Shown here: piece by piece, positions 34,765 through 43,844 of the stretch | How the letters are laid out: each line of letters opens with the position of its first letter | How positions within the stretch are numbered: the first letter of the stretch is position 1 | Assembly: GCA_963677245.1 (NCBI GenBank) | Contig: OY781921.1 | Span: forward strand, 372,001 to 436,000 | From: Saccharicrinis sp963677245 | GTDB taxonomy: Bacteria; Bacteroidota; Bacteroidia; Bacteroidales; Marinilabiliaceae | Direction of reading: 5' to 3' | Length of the DNA: 64,000 nt | Notes under the pieces: model-generated | What the model was told of the DNA's origin: nothing | The model's database searches: none | The model's input: only the letters and a program-made list of their open reading frames with translations | Position numbers and translations under genes: made by a program

Positions 34765-37569
34765 TTAATAAAAACCTGCATTATCTCGCGCACTACTTCT
34801 TTTATCGTATTTAAGATCTTGAAGAATAGAAGAGTTTACCCTGATTGAAAAATAGTATGACTTATATCTTCCTACTGGAACAAGATTAAAACTCATACCC
34901 CAACAGTGAAGATCTCTTGAGATTCTTAAATTGGTGTGAGAGAGTTGCTTGGTATCAAAATTATATCCTGAAGAAAAAGAAAATTTCCATTTAGGCGTTA
35001 AAGAAAAATCTCCATTTAAGTTGACATTTGACGTTACTTTCTTTTTGTATGCCATAGTTTGCTTATCAAAATCACTGTTAACTAATCTAAAACTATAGCT
35101 TAAAGAAAGATTCCAGGGAAACTCAAACTTAGTATAACCATCTTCATCAATCTTTGAATTAGCTTTATCTGTACCTCTTGTATTTGCAAACTCGTCTTCC
35201 ATGCTATCCATTCTTTCTAACGGATTTGTATACTCATCTTCAGGTTGTCCCTCTTCTATATCTTCACCTTCTGTTTCTTCTCCTCTTCGTTTTTGAATCC
35301 ATTTTTTAATTTTTTCTGAACCAATGGAAATACCAAAATTTAAATTGGCAGATTCCATTCTAGCCAACTTTCCTGTTTTTTTATAATGAGAAGTATTAAT
35401 TCTGATAGGATTACCTGTTCTTGTGGTATCAATAGCATATGGATCAAAGGTGGCACCAAAACTAATGCTGGTTCCTAATATCTTAGTACGACCACTCATA
35501 TTAATACGTGACCATTTTAATGAGTCGGCCATAAAATTATGAGAAGTTGAAAAATTTAGTCCTTCTATAATTTTTATCTTCTTAACTCCCGAAGTATCGC
35601 GGTCACTTTTAACCTTCATTTCAAGGGTGTTTCCAATAGATAAGCCTAAAGAACCAGACTTTCCTGAGCCCGGACTGCCATATAAAGCACCTTCGTATTT
35701 AGAGTATTCATATCTTATAATAGAGTCTTGGTTTGGATTGTAATATTCAAACCAGTCATAGTAGCCAAATTTCTCATCTGAAAAATCTGGTCTGTAGGAG
35801 AGACTGGCAGAAGGAGTCATTACGTGCCTTATTTTTTGCACTTTATCTCCGAACATCTTCCAGGGCGTGTATTCTGTGTAAAATTTAGTAGATGTACTTA
35901 CCGAATAACTATAATCATATACTCGATTAAAACCGGATGTTGTATCTGCTGTAACTATCTTACCTTGATCTTCATCCCATTCTTTAGATATGGATTTAGT
36001 GTACCATCGCTCCGTATAGTTAAATGAAGGCGTTAAAGTAAAATACTTAAGCAGTTTCATATTCATCGAAACCGGAATGCTATGTTTCATACCGTTTTGC
36101 CATTCGCTAGGGAACTTTTTATTTCCAATTTCATATTCCTTGGCGCTGATAGAGTTTTTTGTATTTCCTGTATATGAAAAGCTGATTTTCTCATACCAGG
36201 ATTCTTTACTTCCGATTTTGTTTTTTCTTTTAAAAGGAAAAACACGATTCATTGTCATTGTTAAATCCGGTAAAGTAAAACTAACTGTTGTATCTCTCGT
36301 GTTTTGCGACGCTAAAAGGTTGGCCGAAAAGTTAAACGGAGAATCAGGAAAACGTCTACTGTATGATACACTAGATCTTTTAGTATTTGTGGCCAATCTA
36401 TTGGGATCAATCAAACTACCAACGTTATTTTGATCATATGAACTACTGGAATAATTTACACTCGCAGAAAAAGTTTGAAGAGGATTGGCTTTAGTATCTT
36501 GCCTATGTGACCATGTTAGCGAAAAATCTTTTGTCTTTCTGTAGTCCGGTAAATCACTTTCACTCGTTACATTTACAATATAGTTGACATTTAAATTTCC
36601 ACTAAAACCATAACGTTTTTTATATTTCGAGGTTCCTCTTAATCCCCACGATTTATTGGCATATAAATCACCTGTAACAGCCAAATCAAAATAATCACTA
36701 GCTGCCCAATAATAACCTCCATCTCTTAAAAATATACCTCTATTTTGTTCTTCTCCGTATGATGGCATTATAATACCGGAACTGTAACTAGAAGTTGATG
36801 GAACAAATCCAAAAGGTATCCCAATTGGATAAATGGGAATATCTTCAATAACCAAATATGCCGGACCTGTAATAGTTTTTTTATTGGGAATAACCTTAGC
36901 CTTGGTCATATTAAGGTAAAAGTGAGGATGTTCATGGTTATCACATGTGCTATAATGACCATTTTTAATAGAAAAAGAATCGTCTGGAGCTTTTTTGGCA
37001 AGGCTACTTACAACATATCCTTCTCCCTGTTCAGTAACAACATGTTCAATTAAGGCTTTTTTACTTTTAAAGTTGTACTTAATGGTCTTCATTTCGTACG
37101 AACCTTTTCTGTCAGAAAAAACCGGAAGACCAGAAACAACACCCGTTGTATCTTCTACACCATATGCATAAGTCAAACTACTATCTAAATCCAATTCAAT
37201 ACAGGCTGCAGTTAAGGTAATATCTAAATATTTAACCTCAGCATCCCCGTATAAATAGACTTTATTGGAACCTCTCATCACAATAGAATCGGAAGCAGTA
37301 TAAGTTACTTCAGCTTCAATTCCTAAACCGTCAGATTTTTTTTTAGGAGGTATGCCTAAGGTATCTGCTTGAGTGGTTACAGTATCTAAAGGAAAATTAT
37401 AAAGTGTAGTATCCTCTAAATTATATAACCTTAAATATTTTTCCCAATTATTACCAAGTACAATATTACTTATACTTTGCAGTAATATATATATAAGAAT
37501 TAAAGTACTTATGTGGGTGAACCTCCTTTTTATAAGGTGGTTATGTATGTATTGTTTATTGGAAATCAA
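34765..37569 (-). CDS. lptD: LPS assembly outer membrane protein LptD (Bacteroidota type)
   Basis: 934 residues. After a basic N-terminus and hydrophobic signal (~17-38) comes an OstA/LptA-like beta-jellyroll part (residues ~80-230: V-Y-L-Y-G-D-A-E-V-K-Y, L-T-A-A-C-I-E-L-D). A large barrel of alternating aromatic strands follows, with the conserved Y-P-I-G-I-P-F-G-F-V-P segment and C-terminal S-I-R-V-N-S-S. It inserts lipopolysaccharide into the outer leaflet. It is divergent from the wall amidase gene, an arrangement common in this phylum. Confidence 0.92.
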   Translation of the reverse strand: MISNKQYIHNHLIKRRFTHISTLILIYILLQSISNIVLGNNWEKYLRLYNLEDTTLYNFPLDTVTTQADTLGIPPKKKSDGLGIEAEVTYTASDSIVMRGSNKVYLYGDAEVKYLDITLTAACIELDLDSSLTYAYGVEDTTGVVSGLPVFSDRKGSYEMKTIKYNFKSKKALIEHVVTEQGEGYVVSSLAKKAPDDSFSIKNGHYSTCDNHEHPHFYLNMTKAKVIPNKKTITGPAYLVIEDIPIYPIGIPFGFVPSTSSYSSGIIMPSYGEEQNRGIFLRDGGYYWAASDYFDLAVTGDLYANKSWGLRGTSKYKKRYGFSGNLNVNYIVNVTSESDLPDYRKTKDFSLTWSHRQDTKANPLQTFSASVNYSSSSYDQNNVGSLIDPNRLATNTKRSSVSYSRRFPDSPFNFSANLLASQNTRDTTVSFTLPDLTMTMNRVFPFKRKNKIGSKESWYEKISFSYTGNTKNSISAKEYEIGNKKFPSEWQNGMKHSIPVSMNMKLLKYFTLTPSFNYTERWYTKSISKEWDEDQGKIVTADTTSGFNRVYDYSYSVSTSTKFYTEYTPWKMFGDKVQKIRHVMTPSASLSYRPDFSDEKFGYYDWFEYYNPNQDSIIRYEYSKYEGALYGSPGSGKSGSLGLSIGNTLEMKVKSDRDTSGVKKIKIIEGLNFSTSHNFMADSLKWSRINMSGRTKILGTSISFGATFDPYAIDTTRTGNPIRINTSHYKKTGKLARMESANLNFGISIGSEKIKKWIQKRRGEETEGEDIEEGQPEDEYTNPLERMDSMEDEFANTRGTDKANSKIDEDGYTKFEFPWNLSLSYSFRLVNSDFDKQTMAYKKKVTSNVNLNGDFSLTPKWKFSFSSGYNFDTKQLSHTNLRISRDLHCWGMSFNLVPVGRYKSYYFSIRVNSSILQDLKYDKRSSARDNAGFY

Positions 37570-37598
37570 TGAACTCGTTATTAAATTTCAAATTGGCA

Positions 37599-37606
37599 CA
37601 AAAATA
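37599..37606 (-). promoter_or_regulatory. Bacteroidota -7 box for lptD
   Basis: Reads TATTTTTG on the minus strand, a full match, about 30 bases before the lptD ATG. Confidence 0.5.
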
Positions 37607-37799
37607 AATAAAAAAAGATGACAGCATGGGTTTATGTCAATTAAAATAAGCATTGTCTTTTACGTCATTATTCACCACCTAATAGACAATTATTTACAGA
37701 TGCGGATAAAACAAAAACAATACCATGTTTTTACTAATATCCGTAGGTATATAGATTTTATAAACGATTATATCGTATTATTTTTGAATTAAAACTATT

Positions 37800-37833
37800 T
37801 TTGTTGCTATCAATTTGTGAGGTACGATATTTG
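37800..37833 (+). promoter_or_regulatory. candidate -33/-7 promoter for the amidase gene
   Basis: TTTG at 37800-37803 and GATATTTG at 37826-37833 (one mismatch to TAnnTTTG) are spaced as expected, about 30 bases before the ATG. Confidence 0.4.
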
Positions 37834-37862
37834 CCTTATTGAGAAAGTTAAAGTAAGGATTT

Positions 37863-38960
37863 ATGAAGTTGATAAATATATTTGTTTCAATTTTAGTTTT
37901 TAGCTTAAGTGTTTTTTTGAGTACTCATCTGGATGCCCAATCAACAGGAAGATTAAAAAGAATAGTTATTGATGCAGGGCATGGAGGTAAAGATCCGGGT
38001 GCTCATGGAAAATATGCTAAGGAAAAAGATGTTGTTCTGGCTGTAGCATTAAAACTTGGAAATTACATCGAAAAGTATTTACCTGATGTTGAAGTGATTT
38101 ACACCAGAAAAAGAGATGTTTTTGTTCCGTTAAATAAAAGAGCAGAAATTGCCAATAAATCAGATGCGAACTTATTTATATCTATTCATGCCAATTATAT
38201 CTCTAATCCCAAAATAGTCGGAACAGAAACATTTGCTTTAGGTTTGCACAGAACTCAGGATAACTTAGAGGTTGCAAAAAAAGAGAATTCGGTTATTGTT
38301 TTAGAGGAAGATTATTCTACAACTTATGAAGATTTCGACCCCAATTTGGCTGAATCCTATATTATTTTCGAACTTTACCAGAATATCTATTTAGACCAAA
38401 GTCTAGATATGGCTAAAATGGTACAAGATCAGTTTGGCCAAAGAGTTGGACGAAGAAATAGAGGGGTAAAACAAGCTGGATTTTTGGTTTTGAGGGAGAT
38501 TGCAATGCCAGGTGTTTTGGTAGAACTTGGTTTTTTAAGTAATTCCCATGAAGAAAAATATTTGACATCTAATGATGGGCAGGCCTTGTTAGCTTCCGGT
38601 ATTTTTAGAGCTTTTAGAGATTATAAAACAAAGTTTGAATCTAAAAACAATATGGATCTTGTTCAGATCAATACTGAAAAGGAAAAACAGGAAGCTTCAG
38701 ATGTAATTTATCGAATACAAATAGCTACCAGTAAAAAACAAATAAAACAAGGTTCATCTTTTTATAAAAAGTTTTCTGATGTGTTTGAGTATGAGGATGG
38801 GAAAGTATTTAAATATGCTGTAGGAAAATCAGAAAGCTTTGATGATATAAATAAACAAATAGAATCTGTACGTAAAAAAGTAAAAGACTGTTTTGTAATT
38901 GCTTTTAAAGATGGAAAGCGAATTTCAATAAAAGAAGCAAAAAAACTAACGGAAGAATAA
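37863..38960 (+). CDS. N-acetylmuramoyl-L-alanine amidase (Amidase_3) with SPOR-like C-terminus
   Basis: 365 residues. A signal peptide (to about residue 26, L-D-A-Q) precedes the Amidase_3 catalytic domain (~32-258) with its zinc histidine in I-D-A-G-H-G-G-K-D-P-G, a conserved S-I-H-A-N and the catalytic glutamate region V-L-V-E-L-G-F-L-S-N. The domain carries an insertion (~130-190), as in septal AmiC-type enzymes. The last ~85 residues (Y-R-I-Q-I-A-T-S-K ... F-K-Y-A-V-G-K) resemble a SPOR peptidoglycan-binding domain. It cleaves peptide from glycan during cell separation. Confidence 0.93.
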   Translation: MKLINIFVSILVFSLSVFLSTHLDAQSTGRLKRIVIDAGHGGKDPGAHGKYAKEKDVVLAVALKLGNYIEKYLPDVEVIYTRKRDVFVPLNKRAEIANKSDANLFISIHANYISNPKIVGTETFALGLHRTQDNLEVAKKENSVIVLEEDYSTTYEDFDPNLAESYIIFELYQNIYLDQSLDMAKMVQDQFGQRVGRRNRGVKQAGFLVLREIAMPGVLVELGFLSNSHEEKYLTSNDGQALLASGIFRAFRDYKTKFESKNNMDLVQINTEKEKQEASDVIYRIQIATSKKQIKQGSSFYKKFSDVFEYEDGKVFKYAVGKSESFDDINKQIESVRKKVKDCFVIAFKDGKRISIKEAKKLTEE

Positions 38961-39000
38961 TTTCAGTGGTAAAAAACAACGACTTTTTAAAACAATTACC

Positions 39001-39996
39001 ATGAATGAATTTATTCCAAATATCGATCAAGATTCCGGTATACCAAAGTTTTTGCAATTGGTTCAAGAATTTGAGGATGGTGTTAAAAGCGGATCTTTAA
39101 AAGTAGGTGATATGTTGCCTTCTGTGAATGAATTGTGTAAAAAATGCGATTTATCAAGGGATACAGTATTTAAAGCCTATACAGAACTAAAGAGCAGAAA
39201 ATTAATTGAATCTGTACCTAATAAAGGGTATTATGTGGCAAGTAATACACAAAATGTTTTCTTATTTTTAGATACCTTCAAAGCCTATAAAGAGGTTTTA
39301 TATGGCGCATTTAGAGAGGCATTGCCAAGCTCTTATAATGTAGATGTGCATTTTCATCACTACAATCCAGTATTATTTAATGATATAGTGGTAAATGCGA
39401 TAGGAAAGTATAGTCATTATATTATTATGAACTTCGATCATAAGTTGGTTAAGGAATCAATTTCTAAGATTGATCCACAGAAACTGCTCTGTATCGACTG
39501 GAATGTGAATGTGCCTAAAAAAAGTTCTTTTATTGGACAGGATTTTGGACAGCCTGTCTATGATGCCTTGTTGGAAATTAAAGACAAACTAAATAAGTAT
39601 AAACAAATTATATTTATATATCCTGAGTTTACAAATCACCCTACAGAAACAATTGATTCATTTGAACAGTTTTGTAAGGATTTAAATTTAAATTATGATA
39701 TAATTTATAATTCTCAGAAGATAAATTTGAAAAAAGGAGAATTATATATTACCGTAAGTGATAGAATTTTGGCTCGGTTGCTGGATATGATTCATGAAAA
39801 TGAGCTAAAGTTAGGTGAGGATATAGGGATAATATCCTATAATGAAACGCCAACTAAAAAATATATAAAAGATGGAATTACGGTTATTTCTACCGATTTT
39901 AATGAGATTGGAAGAAATATGGCTCAGTTTATAATCGAAAATACATACATTAAGAAGTTTGTTCCAACCAAACTTGTTTTACGAAAATCGATTTAA
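39001..39996 (+). CDS. GntR-type regulator with LacI-like ligand-binding domain
   Basis: 331 residues. Residues ~15-85 are a GntR winged helix (L-P-S-V-N-E-L-C ... S-R-D-T-V-F-K-A-Y-T-E-L). The rest is a periplasmic-binding-protein-like effector domain of the LacI/GalR type (I-I-S-Y-N-E-T-P, I-S-T-D-F near the end). In Bacteroides, regulators of this architecture control sugar use. No sugar-utilisation genes are near; it follows the amidase after 40 bases and may be co-transcribed with it. Confidence 0.9.
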   Translation: MNEFIPNIDQDSGIPKFLQLVQEFEDGVKSGSLKVGDMLPSVNELCKKCDLSRDTVFKAYTELKSRKLIESVPNKGYYVASNTQNVFLFLDTFKAYKEVLYGAFREALPSSYNVDVHFHHYNPVLFNDIVVNAIGKYSHYIIMNFDHKLVKESISKIDPQKLLCIDWNVNVPKKSSFIGQDFGQPVYDALLEIKDKLNKYKQIIFIYPEFTNHPTETIDSFEQFCKDLNLNYDIIYNSQKINLKKGELYITVSDRILARLLDMIHENELKLGEDIGIISYNETPTKKYIKDGITVISTDFNEIGRNMAQFIIENTYIKKFVPTKLVLRKSI

Positions 39997-39999
39997 TTT

Positions 40000-40025
40000 C
40001 ATAATGAAATTATGTAGGTTTTTTT
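40000..40025 (+). terminator. weak AT-rich terminator after the GntR gene
   Basis: CATAAT/ATTATG stem with a GAA loop, then a T-run at 40019-40025. The stem is weak. Confidence 0.45.
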
Positions 40026-40288
40026 GTGGTCTTTTGTATATAAAGCAATTGTTATTAGTTGTTTATTGATTTGTTCTGGCAAAAAAATAGTGCAACATTA
40101 CATATTAAAGGCTTTCAAACTCAGCAATAGTGCAGATATTCGTTGACTTTTGTTTTTTTAATTGATTAATTTACAAATTAAACAAAAGCGTATATTTTGA
40201 GTTAGTTATTATCAACTTTAAATATTTGACCGGAATATTCTATATGTTCCATTATCTTATTTTAATAGAAACCTTAATAAACTCATTC

Positions 40289-41104
40289 ATGGAAGAAATT
40301 GTAAAATTGATTAGTGAATCCAAGCAATTTATTATTGCATATGGAGGTCAGTTGGTATTGGCAATCCTAACCTTAATTGTTGGTTTTTGGATTATTAGCC
40401 GAATTACCAAAGCATTAAAAACCGCTTTTTTGAAAAAAAGCGTTGATCCAACTTTACAACCGTTTTTAGTTGGTATATTGGGATATACACTAAAAATAAT
40501 GCTGGTAATAAGTGTCATGACCATGGTTGGTATTCAAATGACATCATTTATTGCTGTTTTAGGTGCTGCAGGTTTGGCTGTAGGTATGGCATTATCAGGT
40601 ACATTGCAGAATTTTGCAGGAGGTGTAATGTTACTGGTTTTAAAACCCTTTAAAAAAGGAGATTTCATTGAGGCACAAGGCTATAAAGGAACTGTTTACG
40701 AAATTCAGATATTTAGCACCGTATTAAAAACGCCGGATAATCGTGTAATTTATATTCCCAATGGTGGACTTTCTACATCAAGTTTAATTAATTATTCAAA
40801 AGAGGAAAATAGACGTGTAGATTTCTCCTTTGGGATTGGTTATGGCGATGATATTGATAAAGCAAAAAGTATAATTCTTCAGGTAATTGAAAGTAGCGGT
40901 AAAGCATTGCCGGAACCAGCTCCTTTTGTTGCAGTTGGAGAATTGGCAGATAGTTCTGTGAATATAACTACCCGGGTTTGGGCAAAAGCTTCTGATTATT
41001 GGGATCTTTTCTTCTATATGAACGAAACAGTTAAGAAAGAATTTGACAAACAAGGTGTATCGATACCTTTCCCACAAACAGATGTTCATTTGTATAAACA
41101 ATAA
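40289..41104 (+). CDS. small mechanosensitive channel (MscS family)
   Basis: 271 residues from the ATG at 40289; an in-frame TTG at 40226 would add 21 residues before the natural N-terminus. Three membrane helices are followed by the pore-lining TM3 with its Gly/Ala pattern (A-A-G-L-A-V-G-M-A-L-S-G-T-L-Q-N-F-A-G-G-V), then a beta domain (G-D-F-I-E, P-N-G-G-L) and the C-terminal alpha-beta cap. It opens on membrane tension to release solutes on hypo-osmotic shock. The DUF3078 gene follows after 20 bases. Confidence 0.95.
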   Translation: MEEIVKLISESKQFIIAYGGQLVLAILTLIVGFWIISRITKALKTAFLKKSVDPTLQPFLVGILGYTLKIMLVISVMTMVGIQMTSFIAVLGAAGLAVGMALSGTLQNFAGGVMLLVLKPFKKGDFIEAQGYKGTVYEIQIFSTVLKTPDNRVIYIPNGGLSTSSLINYSKEENRRVDFSFGIGYGDDIDKAKSIILQVIESSGKALPEPAPFVAVGELADSSVNITTRVWAKASDYWDLFFYMNETVKKEFDKQGVSIPFPQTDVHLYKQ

Positions 41105-41124
41105 TTTATAATAAACACTTTACA

Positions 41125-42006
41125 ATGAGAAAAATTGCACTTATAGTAGTATTATGCTTAAGCACTATTACCGTTTTTTCGCAAGAAAAAAATGATTCAA
41201 TTAAAAACTGGAAAGCAGGAGGGAAAGCTTCCTTCAATTTTTCACAAGTATCTTTAACCAATTGGTCTGGTGGTGGAAATAATTCCATTGCAGGAACCTT
41301 TTTATTTAAAGGATTTGTTAATCATAAAAAAGAAAAATTAGCTTGGGATAATACACTTGATTTGGGTTATGGATTAACTAAACAGGGAGATTATGATTTA
41401 GCTAAGTCTGAAGACAGGATTCAACTAACAACAAAATTGGGCTATGAAGCTGGTAAGCACTGGTTTTATTCTGCTATGGTTGACTTAAAAACACAGTTTT
41501 CTATTGGTTATAAAGATCCGCTTGTACAAAGTGTGAAAATATCTGACTTTATGGCTCCTGGTTATTTACTTTATTCTTTGGGTATGGATTATAAGCCTTC
41601 TGATAATTTTTCACTTTACATTTCGCCGGTTACATCAAAAGTAACGATTGTAGCTAATGATTCATTGGCGAACGTAGGTGCATTTGGTGTTGAACCGGGT
41701 AAGAATATCAGACAAGAATATGGTGCTTCGGCAAAACTGCTTGCTAAAAAGAAAGATGTAGTTAAGAACGTAAATGTATATACCAGACTGGATTTGTTTT
41801 CAAGCTACACAAAAAATCCTCAAAATATTGATGTAGACTGGGAGTTTGGTTTTGAGATGAAAGTCAATGAGTATATCAATGCATTATTTACTATGAATAT
41901 GTTATATGATGATGATATTGATTATGTGAATGATGAAGGTGTTGCTAATGGACCGAAAGTACAGGTTAAGCAATTGTTTGGAGCCGGACTAACTTATTCT
42001 TTTTAA
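41125..42006 (+). CDS. DUF3078 family outer-membrane-type protein
   Basis: 293 residues with a signal peptide ending V-F-S-Q (residue ~20). The conserved start of the family is present: W-K-x-G-G-K-A-S-F-N-F-S-Q-V-S-L-T-N-W-S-G-G-G-N-N-S-I. The rest is alternating beta strands rich in aromatic residues ending in S-F, as expected for an outer membrane barrel. The family is widespread in Bacteroidota and has no assigned function. It is probably co-transcribed with the MscS gene and is closed by a strong terminator. Confidence 0.9.
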   Translation: MRKIALIVVLCLSTITVFSQEKNDSIKNWKAGGKASFNFSQVSLTNWSGGGNNSIAGTFLFKGFVNHKKEKLAWDNTLDLGYGLTKQGDYDLAKSEDRIQLTTKLGYEAGKHWFYSAMVDLKTQFSIGYKDPLVQSVKISDFMAPGYLLYSLGMDYKPSDNFSLYISPVTSKVTIVANDSLANVGAFGVEPGKNIRQEYGASAKLLAKKKDVVKNVNVYTRLDLFSSYTKNPQNIDVDWEFGFEMKVNEYINALFTMNMLYDDDIDYVNDEGVANGPKVQVKQLFGAGLTYSF

Positions 42007-42026
42007 AAAACAACAATATTTTCTTT

Positions 42027-42058
42027 AAAACCCGGTTATTTATTAATCGGGTTTTTTT
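42027..42058 (+). terminator. intrinsic terminator after the DUF3078 gene
   Basis: AAAACCCGGTTA pairs with TAATCGGGTTTT (one G-U pair) around a 5-base loop, followed by further T. Confidence 0.9.
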
Positions 42059-42116
42059 ATATTATAACAAAAGTAAATACGTAGATGTAAGTCTGCATAA
42101 AATTATAAGCGCAAAC

Positions 42117-42947
42117 ATGAAGTATATATGGCTGCTCATTATTGGGATGAGTGTGGGGACAAATTTGATTTGTGGTCAATCATTAAAAAGTGATTCTTCG
42201 GTTTATAAAATAAATAGGAAGTTGGAGATTCCATCAACCGTAGGATTGTTTGTTGGGAGTTATTTTGGTTTTGGACATTTAACAAGTAAAGACGGACTCA
42301 AAGAAGAAGAGGTATTAGCGTTAAATACGAAAAACATATGGGCTTTTGACAGAGTCGCAGCTGAACAAGATCCAATAGATCGACTTAAATTTCATGATAT
42401 TTCAGATTGGGGACTAAATGTTACGTTGGGCCTTCCTGTTTTACTAGGTTTAGATAAGAAAATTAGGAAAGATTGGTTTGATTTAATGATTCTCTATTTT
42501 GAAACACATGGGATTAATAATATAGTATACGTAGGTAATGCTTCTGTATTTAATCGAGCCAGACCACTTGTTTATAACAACCAAATACCTTTGAGCGAAA
42601 GAACAGCGGGAGGTACCCAAAATTCTTTTTTTAGTGGGCATACTTCAACCACTGCAAGCGCATCATTCTTTATGGCCAAAGTTTATAGTGATTATCACCC
42701 TGAGTTAGGTGCTAAAAAATACTGGTTGTTTACAGCGGCTTTAATTCCTCCTTCTATCGTTGGATATTACAGAGTAAAAGCGATGAAACATTTTCCAACA
42801 GATGTAATTACAGGAACTGTTGTGGGGGCTGCTATGGGTATTTTAATTCCACATTTACATAAAACAAGAGATAGCAAAGCTAAATTACAGGTGCAACCAT
42901 ACACAGGTCATTATACTGGTTTCACATTGAAATATAGTTTCGATTAG
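42117..42947 (+). CDS. PAP2 superfamily phosphatase
   Basis: 276 residues with an N-terminal signal (I-C-G-Q). The acid-phosphatase motifs are R-A-R-P, F-F-S-G-H-T-S (catalytic His) and Y-R-V-K-A-M-K-H-F-P-T-D, the last giving the second histidine and the Asp. Membrane-associated PAP2 enzymes remove phosphate from lipids such as undecaprenyl pyrophosphate or phosphatidylglycerophosphate. The substrate is not known here. It ends one base from the convergent EamA gene. Confidence 0.93.
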   Translation: MKYIWLLIIGMSVGTNLICGQSLKSDSSVYKINRKLEIPSTVGLFVGSYFGFGHLTSKDGLKEEEVLALNTKNIWAFDRVAAEQDPIDRLKFHDISDWGLNVTLGLPVLLGLDKKIRKDWFDLMILYFETHGINNIVYVGNASVFNRARPLVYNNQIPLSERTAGGTQNSFFSGHTSTTASASFFMAKVYSDYHPELGAKKYWLFTAALIPPSIVGYYRVKAMKHFPTDVITGTVVGAAMGILIPHLHKTRDSKAKLQVQPYTGHYTGFTLKYSFD

Positions 42948-42948
42948 T

Positions 42949-43836
42949 TTATAAAATAAAGAACATTAAAACTCCAACAAAGGCAACAAATGCTCCAACT
43001 ATTTCTTTAGGTTTAATTTTTTCTTTAAAAAATAGGATAGATGGTATAATAATTAGAACAGGAACAATGGCCATTATAGTTGATGCAATTCCTGTTGTTG
43101 TATACTGAATAGCAAGTAATGACAATGAAACACCAAGAAATGGTCCGAATACAGAGCCTATGCTAATACCAACCAAAGCAGGTTTATTTAGAAAGGCATC
43201 ATAAATTACTTTCCATTTATTTAAGAATGCAAATAATAAAAGAAAACCAATAATGCCGGCTATAATTCTAATTTGAGTAGATAAGAATGGATCATAATCT
43301 TTCATGCCCAATTTTGAGAAAACAAGTCCTAGTGCTTGTCCTATTGCACCTCCAAAAGCCAACAAAACCCCCTTTATAGGATACTTAATTTTTACTTTTC
43401 GTTGCTTGTTTTCTTTTGCTAAAATAACCATTGAGATTCCAAATATCGTGATGGTCATTCCAATGAGATTAAGAACAGTTACTTTCTCATCAAGTATCAC
43501 CCAGCCAAAAAATGCAGCAATTGGTGGAGTTAAAGCCATAATTAGCATAGATACTCGAGCTCCAATAATTACAAAAGCTTTAAAAAGTAATAGATCTCCA
43601 ATGACAAAACCAATTATGCCACTTATGGCTAACCATCCCCATGTTTCCAAAGTAGCATCAGAAGCTACAAAAAGACCTTTTCTTAAATAAGAAAAGATGC
43701 CTAATATGATAAATGCAAAAACTAAACGAATCAGATTTACAGCTAAAGAACCCACCTTTTTTCCAGCAGATTCAAATGCTATAGAAGTAACAGTCCAACA
43801 AACAGCAGTGGCTAAGGCCGCAAGTTCTCCTATCAT
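42949..43836 (-). CDS. EamA/DMT family transporter
   Basis: 295 residues with ten hydrophobic segments in two similar halves, each an EamA repeat (G-x-x-x-A-L-A-x-A-V-C-W at the start; P-P-I-A-A-F-F-G-W and V-P-V-L-I-I-I-P-S at the ends of the halves). Drug/metabolite transporters of this family export amino acids, nucleotides or other metabolites. It lies 8 bases downstream of the broken WecA-like gene and may be co-transcribed with it. Confidence 0.92.
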   Translation of the reverse strand: MIGELAALATAVCWTVTSIAFESAGKKVGSLAVNLIRLVFAFIILGIFSYLRKGLFVASDATLETWGWLAISGIIGFVIGDLLLFKAFVIIGARVSMLIMALTPPIAAFFGWVILDEKVTVLNLIGMTITIFGISMVILAKENKQRKVKIKYPIKGVLLAFGGAIGQALGLVFSKLGMKDYDPFLSTQIRIIAGIIGFLLLFAFLNKWKVIYDAFLNKPALVGISIGSVFGPFLGVSLSLLAIQYTTTGIASTIMAIVPVLIIIPSILFFKEKIKPKEIVGAFVAFVGVLMFFIL

Positions 43837-43844
43837 ATCAGCAA

